Below are positions 58,588 through 64,000 of a stretch of DNA of 64,000 nt, in pieces (position 1 is the first letter of the stretch; each line of letters starts with the position of its first letter). This DNA is from a bacterium (GTDB taxonomy: Bacteria > Pseudomonadota > Gammaproteobacteria > Burkholderiales > Burkholderiaceae_C), in contig JAVBXK010000050.1 in the NCBI GenBank assembly GCA_030824555.1, positions 1 through 64,000 on the forward strand. The letters run 5' to 3'. Made by a program: the position numbers and the translations under genes. The notes below the pieces were generated by a model that was not told the DNA's origin, did not search any database, and saw only the letters and a program-made list of their open reading frames with translations.

Positions 58588-59859
58588 TCAAGGGCTGGGT
58601 GGTGGGCTGTCTGTTACATCCGACACAAAAACTGTCAGCACCCCGGTATACCCGTACAGCTGCTGACCGGCGATTTCGCCTCCCGCAAAAAAACCGACCA
58701 AGGGCACGTCGCCCAATGCCCGGCGCACCCACTGCAATTCGGCACTGGGCGCGCCAAAATGCGGGCCGCCCCGCCCGCTGCAGCTGATGTACAGCGCGCC
58801 ACACAGTTGCTTGCGCGGATGTTCTTGCGACTCCACCTCGTCACGCAGCGCCACGCACATGCGCATCAGGTCCACCCTGGCAGCATCGGCGCTGCGCTCG
58901 CAAAACACCAGTTGTTCGCCCACCGCCACCTGGTCGCCCAGCGCCACGCCACGGCGTACACCATCCAGCCCGACGATGTGGCGCACCCTCACATCGGCCC
59001 TCAACCCCGCACTGTCAGCAGGTGTCGCAGACATGGCAGGCCGATCAAGCGCGGGCGCACTCGCAGTGCGCAGCCCCGCCAGCGTCTGGCGCAAGCGCTG
59101 CATGGCCTGTTGCGGCTGCTCAAGCGACACGCCCAGGTCGGCCAGCAGCACGCCCAGCGCGTCCTCGCCATCGAGCGCAAGCACCACGTTGCCCTGCACC
59201 TGCGTCACGGTGCGCACGGCCCCCACCGCAGCGCAACCCTGCGTCACCCGCGTGATCAGCGCCACATCCGGACTGAACGCCACGCCACTCAACCCGCCCG
59301 TGAACACACCGGCCGATGCCCCCTGCCCACGCAGGCTCCCCCGGCTGCTGTGGGCAAACTGCACACAGGGGCCACGCCCTGCCACCACACCACCGAACAC
59401 GGCACCTGACTGGGTGCGTTGGGCCAACTCGGCCAGCAAATCGGGTAAATCGGGGGTTTGTGCGTCGGCGTGCACCAGCGCCGTGTGGGCTGCAAACCGC
59501 GTGGTGCGCCCCGGCAGCACACCGGCCACGGCTGCGGGCAGCGGGGCAATGCCACTGAACACCTGGTAATGGTCGGGCAGCACGTCGAGCAACATGACGG
59601 CCATGGCGGGCTCGTCAAAATACTCGACACCCGTGGCCGCGATGCCCACGCCCACCGCGCCCACCCAGTCGGTGACCTCGGGCAGCGCAGCCATCAGGTG
59701 GTCCAGCACGTCCTGCGCATCGGCCGCGTAGTGGTCGGTGATGTACAGCACCCCCAACGGCGGAGCAGACGGGCACTGCGCCCTGAGCTGCGCCAGCACC
59801 AGTGCCGCAGCCATGGCCCACTGCGGGTGGGTCGCATGCGCAAACGGGAACGGTTTCAT
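58588..59859 (-). CDS. FIST-domain signal-sensing protein
   Basis: 423 residues. An N-terminal FIST domain (LGVLYITDHYAADAQDVLDHLMAALPEVTDWVGAVGVGIAATG, VFGGVVAGRG) is followed by a FIST_C domain (ALYISCSGRGGPHFGAPSAELQWVRRALGDVPLVGFFAGGEIAG, YGYTGVLTVF). FIST domains are predicted to bind small ligands such as amino acids. No output domain is attached, so it may act with a separate partner. phaM lies 68 nt upstream in the same direction. Confidence 0.85.
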   Translation of the reverse strand: MKPFPFAHATHPQWAMAAALVLAQLRAQCPSAPPLGVLYITDHYAADAQDVLDHLMAALPEVTDWVGAVGVGIAATGVEYFDEPAMAVMLLDVLPDHYQVFSGIAPLPAAVAGVLPGRTTRFAAHTALVHADAQTPDLPDLLAELAQRTQSGAVFGGVVAGRGPCVQFAHSSRGSLRGQGASAGVFTGGLSGVAFSPDVALITRVTQGCAAVGAVRTVTQVQGNVVLALDGEDALGVLLADLGVSLEQPQQAMQRLRQTLAGLRTASAPALDRPAMSATPADSAGLRADVRVRHIVGLDGVRRGVALGDQVAVGEQLVFCERSADAARVDLMRMCVALRDEVESQEHPRKQLCGALYISCSGRGGPHFGAPSAELQWVRRALGDVPLVGFFAGGEIAGQQLYGYTGVLTVFVSDVTDSPPPSP

Positions 59860-59927
59860 GGTGTCACCTCACAGGCAAACGAACACATCGGGCAGCCGCA
59901 CCACGACAGCGTGCCCCTTGGCACCGT

Positions 59928-61058
59928 TCAACGCGCGCGGCCACCTTTCGCCGCCGGTTTGGCGGCTGGTTTTGCGGCGGCTTTGGCTGGCGCTTTGCCC
60001 ACGCCCTTCACCGGGGTCGGGGCAGCAGCAGGCGCTGCGGCAGTGGTTCGCTGACCTGCCCGCGCAGGTGCAGCCGCTTTGGCCGCAGGTTTGCTGGCGG
60101 CTTTTCGGGCGGCAGGCGCCGCAGCCTTGGCCGTTGCCTTGCCCGATGGGGCTCGGGCAGCGGTCCCGGCTTTGGCATCAGTCTTGGCACCGGCTTTCGC
60201 AACCGCTTTTGCACTGGCCTTGGCACCGGCCACGGCATCGGCTTGGGCGGTGAGGGTGCGCGCCACGCCAGCCGTCATTTCGGTGGCGGTCTTGACCGCC
60301 TCGCTCGCCAGGGCGGAAGCCATGTGTTTGCCCGCCTCGACGGCAGTCTGCCCCGGCAATTCCTGCATGGCCTGCGCAGCAATGGTCTGGAATTGCTGGG
60401 TCAGGGCACCCCACCATTGCATCGGGTCTACCACGGCGGCGGGAGCCGTCGCCGTGGCGTCGGTTTGCGCGACGGGTGCGGGTTCGGGTGCAGGCTGCGC
60501 CGAAACGGGTTCGGCAACAGGCGCCTGCACAGGCGCACTCACGGGTTGACGGCGTGGCGGAATTTCGAGTCCGGCAAACTGCATGCCACCCACCTTGCCC
60601 GCCGAACCGGCCGCATCGGCCTCGTGCGCAGGCGTGGGCGTGGGCTGGGCGGGCTTGGTGTCGTCTGCCGACTTGGCGCCCATGCCGGCAAAACCGGCCA
60701 TGCTGGCCATGGCATCTGCCGTCTTGATCTTCATGGCGTTGGCCACGTCACCCATGCTGACGTTCATGCCCTGCAGGGTGGCCAAGGTCATTTTTTGCAC
60801 TTCAAGTGCCTGGATGGTGGCAGCCAATGCGCGAGAGTTCTGGTCCAACCAGAAATGCACCGCCTTGAGCTCCTGGATGCGTTTGTCCAAGTCCTCCACA
60901 TTGAAGGTGGGCGCCACCCAGTTGCCCAGGCTGGGCAGTTGCGGGGCCGCCTGTTGCACACCCTGCGCCAACCCACCCGTCGCCTGGCGCGCCAGGTTCT
61001 GCATGAATTCAAAACCTGGCACAAATTTGCCAAAACCACTGTTGTCTGTATCAGCCAT
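59928..61058 (-). CDS. phaM: PhaM-like polyhydroxybutyrate granule regulatory protein
   Basis: 376 residues. The N-terminal ~100 residues (GKFVPGFEFMQNLA, LGNWVAPTFNVEDLDKRIQELKAVHFWLDQNSRALAATIQALEVQKMTL) match the PhaM family, which activates PHB synthase. A Pro/Ala linker follows, and the last ~100 residues are dense in Ala/Lys (KAAAKPAAKPAAKGG type), like histone-tail DNA-binding segments. In Ralstonia, PhaM links granules to the nucleoid. Here the protein is longer than that homologue. Confidence 0.85.
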   Translation of the reverse strand: MADTDNSGFGKFVPGFEFMQNLARQATGGLAQGVQQAAPQLPSLGNWVAPTFNVEDLDKRIQELKAVHFWLDQNSRALAATIQALEVQKMTLATLQGMNVSMGDVANAMKIKTADAMASMAGFAGMGAKSADDTKPAQPTPTPAHEADAAGSAGKVGGMQFAGLEIPPRRQPVSAPVQAPVAEPVSAQPAPEPAPVAQTDATATAPAAVVDPMQWWGALTQQFQTIAAQAMQELPGQTAVEAGKHMASALASEAVKTATEMTAGVARTLTAQADAVAGAKASAKAVAKAGAKTDAKAGTAARAPSGKATAKAAAPAARKAASKPAAKAAAPARAGQRTTAAAPAAAPTPVKGVGKAPAKAAAKPAAKPAAKGGRAR

Positions 61059-61210
61059 GCGTCGTCTCCTCGTAGGGGTTACCGGTCACTCGCCCAAAGC
61101 ATGCCACAGCCGCGCCCGGCCGTGCGGAAAACCCGTCCATGACACTGTTGACCTGAATCAAGCACGTCGATACAAAGCTGCTTCATGATGGCCCCATGAG
61201 AAAACGCCGG

Positions 61211-61273
61211 GCCGCCCCAAGTTTTCTCGCACCCCCTCGGGGGGCCTGGCGCGAAGCGACAGGTTTGGGGGCG
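61211..61273. repeat. Extragenic palindromic repeat upstream of the DksA-like gene
   Basis: An inner hairpin CCCCC-TC-GGGGG (61232-61243) is enclosed by GCCGCCCCAA (61211-61220) and TTTGGGGGCGC (61264-61274), which pair imperfectly. This layout matches the GC-rich extragenic palindromes I know as common in Comamonadaceae. It could also serve as a weak terminator or a 5' leader structure. Confidence 0.5.
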
Positions 61274-61297
61274 CTCATACCCGATGGAGACTTTTGA

Positions 61298-61684
61298 ATG
61301 AAAACCGAACTGCTGCCCCAATACACCCAACAACTTCAGGCCATGCGCACCGATTTGCTGGCGCAACTGCGCCAACAGCGTGGCGGCGAAGTGGGCCGTG
61401 CCGATGCCGCAGCCAACAGCCGCGACCTGGCCCAGGGCGACTGGGTCCAGACCGATGCGTCGCATGACCTGTCGGTGGTACTGCAAGAGCGCGAACTGCA
61501 GGAGCTGAACCAGATTGGCGCGGCACTGGCGCGCATCACCGACGGCGACTACGGCGCCTGCACTGACTGCGGTGCCGACATTCCCGACGCCCGCCTGCAA
61601 GCCAACCCGGTGGCCGAACGTTGCATTGCCTGCCAGACCCAGGTTGAAAACGCACACGGCAAGGCACACACGCATGCCCTCTGA
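61298..61684 (+). CDS. TraR/DksA-type zinc-finger protein
   Basis: 128 residues. A coiled-coil N-terminal half (LLPQYTQQLQAMRTDLLAQLRQQ) is followed by a C-terminal C4 zinc finger CTDCGADIPDARLQANPVAERCIAC. DksA relatives reach into the RNA polymerase secondary channel. The DxxDxA tip of true DksA is not evident (the tip region reads ADAAANSRD), so it is probably a paralogue. GGAGA precedes the ATG. Confidence 0.85.
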   Translation: MKTELLPQYTQQLQAMRTDLLAQLRQQRGGEVGRADAAANSRDLAQGDWVQTDASHDLSVVLQERELQELNQIGAALARITDGDYGACTDCGADIPDARLQANPVAERCIACQTQVENAHGKAHTHAL

Positions 61685-61722
61685 CCCACTGGGGTTCTGA
61701 CCGTTGCGCTACCGTTGAGCCC

Positions 61723-62136
61723 ATGAAAAGCCTGTTTCACCTTGCCTTCCACGTGCGCGACCTGTCGGTTGCGCGCCAGTTTTACCGCGACGTGCTGGGC
61801 TGCACCGAAGGTCGCAGTACCGACACCTGGGTGGACTTCGACCTGTGTGGCCACCAGCTGTCACTGCACCTGGGCGAGCCGTTTGCCACCACCCTGACTG
61901 GCCACGTCGGCGACCACCTGGTGCCCATGCCGCATTTCGGCCTGGTGCTGCCGCTGGCTGACTGGCAGGCCAAGGCCGACCGACTGACACAGGCTGGCGT
62001 GCACTTTGTGTTGCCACCCCAGCTGCGGTTTGCCGGCCAGCCGGGCGAACAGTGGACGCTGTTCTTCCTTGACCCGTTCGGCAACCCGATCGAGGTCAAG
62101 GGCTTTCGCTCGTTCGACACCGTGTTCCAAGCCTGA
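61723..62136 (+). CDS. VOC family protein (glyoxalase/dioxygenase-like)
   Basis: 137 residues, one VOC unit: HLAFHVRDLSVARQFYRDVLGC at the start, LSLHLGEPF, PHFGLVLPL and FFLDPFGNPIEVKGF at the end. The metal set His7/His..., His91-like (PHFG) and Glu (IEVKGF) appears intact. Possibly a small-molecule dioxygenase or resistance-type enzyme. Faces an FAH-family gene with which it converges. Confidence 0.8.
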   Translation: MKSLFHLAFHVRDLSVARQFYRDVLGCTEGRSTDTWVDFDLCGHQLSLHLGEPFATTLTGHVGDHLVPMPHFGLVLPLADWQAKADRLTQAGVHFVLPPQLRFAGQPGEQWTLFFLDPFGNPIEVKGFRSFDTVFQA

Positions 62137-62226
62137 CCACCTTCGCGCAAGATCACCACGGGTTGCGCGTGAGGGCGAGCGCCCGCCCAGCCCCTCGAAC
62201 GGTCAATCTGTCAGCACCTCAAACGC

Positions 62227-63234
62227 TCAATCACCCAGGGTATGCACCGTCTGTTCGATGGCTCCGCACATCGACAGGCCATCGCGCCCCTTCATCTCGA
62301 TGCGCACCGTGTCACCCGCAGCCAGGAAGCCTGTGACCGCCTGACCGGTTTGCACCACCTCCATGGCGCGCTTGGCCTGCACGCAGTGGTAGCCGTCGGG
62401 CCACAGGGCCGTGGCGCCATCACCTGTTGGCGGCGCGCTGACCGGCCCGGTGCACACCACCGAGCCTGCGCGCAGCGGCCGGTGCGCCGCCACCTGCGCC
62501 AGCAACTGCCCCATGTGCAGCGTCATGTCGGCCCCGGCGTCGGAGAACCCCACGCGGCGACCGTTCCAACTGGTTTGCAGCTTGGCATGCAGGCGCCCCT
62601 GTGCCCAGGCGTCACCCCACTCGTCGGGCGTGACCGCCACCGGGCTGAACGCCACTGCGGGCCTGCTTTGCACGGCACCAACGCCAGCTGCCGCTTCGGC
62701 AGCGGCCAGGTCACGCAACACCCAGGTGTTGACCAGCGCCAGCAGGCGCACGCCCTCCAGCGCGCGGGCGGGGGCACAGCCTGCGGGCACATCCGACGTG
62801 AAGGCGGCCCAGCCGGCCTCGAAGTCCAGCTGCAAGGCCCCACCGGCCCACACCAGCTCGTCGGCAGGGCCTTGCAGGGCATCGCTGCCCAGCTGCATCA
62901 GGTCGGGCACACGGCCATCGGGCAGGCGTTCAGCCAGACCCGCCTGGGCCAACAGGTCGCGGTGGCTGGCGTAGGCCGCCCCGCGCACGCATTGGCAGGC
63001 GCGGGGCAACGGTGCCATGCACATGGCAGGGTCAAACGGAAAGACGTGTCGGCCTTTGCCGTGGTTCAGCTCCACATACAGGTCCTGCAACTGCGGGCTG
63101 ATGAAGTTCCAGTCGTCCAGCACATGTTGCAAGGTGTGGGCGGCATGCGTGGCATAGTGCGCAGTGGTCAGGTCGCGGGACACCACCACCAGCTGCCCAT
63201 CGCGCGAGCCATCTCGGTAAGTTGCCAGTTTCAT
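62227..63234 (-). CDS. Fumarylacetoacetate hydrolase family protein
   Basis: 335 residues. MKLATYRDGSRDGQLVVVSRDL is the N-terminal domain typical of two-domain FAH proteins, with LYVELNHGKGRHVFPFD, LVWAGGALQLDFEAGWAAFT and WNGRRVGFSDAGADMTLHMGQLL in the catalytic fold. It is distinct from the FahA at 9945. The metal-site 'DxExExxxx' and 'WSAxD' motifs are hard to see, so another acyl or keto substrate is likely. Confidence 0.8.
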   Translation of the reverse strand: MKLATYRDGSRDGQLVVVSRDLTTAHYATHAAHTLQHVLDDWNFISPQLQDLYVELNHGKGRHVFPFDPAMCMAPLPRACQCVRGAAYASHRDLLAQAGLAERLPDGRVPDLMQLGSDALQGPADELVWAGGALQLDFEAGWAAFTSDVPAGCAPARALEGVRLLALVNTWVLRDLAAAEAAAGVGAVQSRPAVAFSPVAVTPDEWGDAWAQGRLHAKLQTSWNGRRVGFSDAGADMTLHMGQLLAQVAAHRPLRAGSVVCTGPVSAPPTGDGATALWPDGYHCVQAKRAMEVVQTGQAVTGFLAAGDTVRIEMKGRDGLSMCGAIEQTVHTLGD

Positions 63235-63426
63235 GTGTTGGGAATGGATGTGTCAGAGGAACGGCGGCGGCGGCCGGTGCGGGAGCCGTGAGGTGGTGGG
63301 CCCAGGCGGTACAAGGTGTCACAGGCGCAAGGGAGCCTCAAGGAACTTTGACCGATTCTAGAAGCCTGACCCACCCCGAACGCTGCGCAGCCACACCGGC
63401 CAGACCCGTTTGCCGCATCCCACCCC

Positions 63427-64000
63427 ATGCCCCACTCACCCACGATGTCCTCAGCCGCCACGCCCCCCACACACCCACCCGCTGCCGGATTGCGCGGCTG
63501 GCGGCTGGCCGCGCTGGTGTTGGCCGTGCTGGCGGCCCACGGCCTGCTGCTGGCCAGGTGGTTGCAAAGCAGCGCAGGCACCATGCCCCCGCCCATTGCC
63601 GCCGATGCCACGCCAACGGGTGTCGCGGCCGTCACGATGCAGGTGACACCGCACACGCCACCGGCCTCGGCCCCAGCAGCCAGCGCCCCCGCCGTGCGGA
63701 CACCCCGCCCCACCCAGGCGGTCCGCACCCAGCCGACACAAGCGGACAGCACAGGCGAACAAAATTACAAAGAAAAAAGCGCTCAACCGCATTCAAATAA
63801 AGCGCCAGCAGCTATCAATTCAGACATTTCAGGCACACCAACCGTCACAACGGACGACCGCGCACAACCCCCGTCTGACGCTCGCACCGTGTTGAGCTTG
63901 GCCGCACCGGCCAGCCCCACCGAGCCACCCGCCCAAAGCGCACCCGCAGCAAGCGGCGGTGAACCGGCTGCGCCGGGCATCACAGCCACCGTGCCCGGCA
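63427..64000 (+). CDS. Membrane-anchored Pro/Ala-rich protein, C-terminus beyond window
   Basis: 191 codons without a stop to the right edge. A short basic-hydrophobic N-terminus (GWRLAALVLAVLAAHGLLLA) would be a signal anchor. The rest is Ala/Pro/Thr-rich, like a periplasm-spanning linker in TonB-type or DUF3108-type proteins; the deciding domain is not in the window. 63757-63825 (NYKEKSAQPHSNKAPAAINS) is AT-rich and matches the interspersed family motif, read through in frame. Confidence 0.55.
   Translation, partial: MPHSPTMSSAATPPTHPPAAGLRGWRLAALVLAVLAAHGLLLARWLQSSAGTMPPPIAADATPTGVAAVTMQVTPHTPPASAPAASAPAVRTPRPTQAVRTQPTQADSTGEQNYKEKSAQPHSNKAPAAINSDISGTPTVTTDDRAQPPSDARTVLSLAAPASPTEPPAQSAPAASGGEPAAPGITATVPG

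Noticed and set aside
59802-61142. 446-codon plus-strand frame rich in Gly/Arg/His
   Set aside because: Antisense to phaM, whose N-terminal domain is recognisable; the low-complexity Ala/Lys tail of phaM leaves the opposite strand open.

Overview
The window looks like chromosomal DNA of a GC-rich betaproteobacterium of the family Comamonadaceae (inference). The support is the gene neighbourhood recG / oxyR / ubiA / proC next to an spc-alpha ribosomal operon, a PhaM-type PHB granule protein, a classical paaABCDE cluster with PaaN, and scattered copies of a short 'GCTATCAAA / AGCGCC' motif that I associate with this family. No phage, transposase, CRISPR array or rRNA was found.

Layout. 1-117 is the start of cysK, running off the left edge. 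226-5859 (minus) holds an IclR regulator and a four-gene 2-oxoacid:acceptor oxidoreductase (gamma, alpha, beta, and an FAD/4Fe-4S electron-transfer subunit). Facing it, 6155-14535 (plus) is an aromatic-catabolism cluster: a variant metallo-beta-lactamase-fold protein, a VOC protein, a two-component flavoprotein hydroxylase with its small partner (MhaAB-like), fumarylacetoacetase and a complete TRAP transporter. No homogentisate dioxygenase or maleylacetoacetate isomerase is present. 14680-18808 contains a ClC antiporter and a DapB-like reductase that diverge around a 35-bp perfect palindrome, then a MarR regulator and a putative Na+/H+ antiporter.

18816-26058 is the most accessory-looking part. 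A large two-domain glycosyltransferase diverges from a sugar aminotransferase and a double-methyltransferase protein. An intact hipBA module lies on one side, and on the other side is a decayed copy of the hipA 3' end. 26262-36155 (minus) is a phenylacetate cluster: paaN, paaG, paaI, paaK, paaABCDE and paaX. It lacks paaF, paaH and paaJ.

36668-46357 (minus) is housekeeping: rplN through rplQ (spc plus alpha operons with secY, rpmJ and rpoA), an initiator tRNA 17 nt beyond rplQ, and an unknown gene. The rplN end has its own strong promoter and no S10-operon genes precede it. 46704-56972 carries proC, ubiA, oxyR, recG, queA and tgt, interleaved with two paralogous exported Cys-rich repeat proteins and a Tat-type secreted protein. 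57157-64000 holds a lipoprotein, a FIST sensor, phaM, a DksA-type zinc-finger protein, a second VOC protein, a second FAH-family hydrolase and the start of a membrane-anchored Pro/Ala-rich protein cut by the right edge.

How they fit together (inference). The left third encodes uptake (TRAP), ring hydroxylation and fumarylacetoacetate hydrolysis for an aromatic acid. The divergent oxidoreductase plausibly feeds or drains a 2-oxo acid of the same route under IclR control. The paa block supplies the separate epoxide-type phenylacetyl-CoA route. The ribosomal and tRNA-modification regions are ordinary core genome. The best candidates for something undescribed are the ring-cleavage gap in the MhaAB-like cluster, the hipA-tail-flanked glycan island, and the repeat-domain protein pair around recG.
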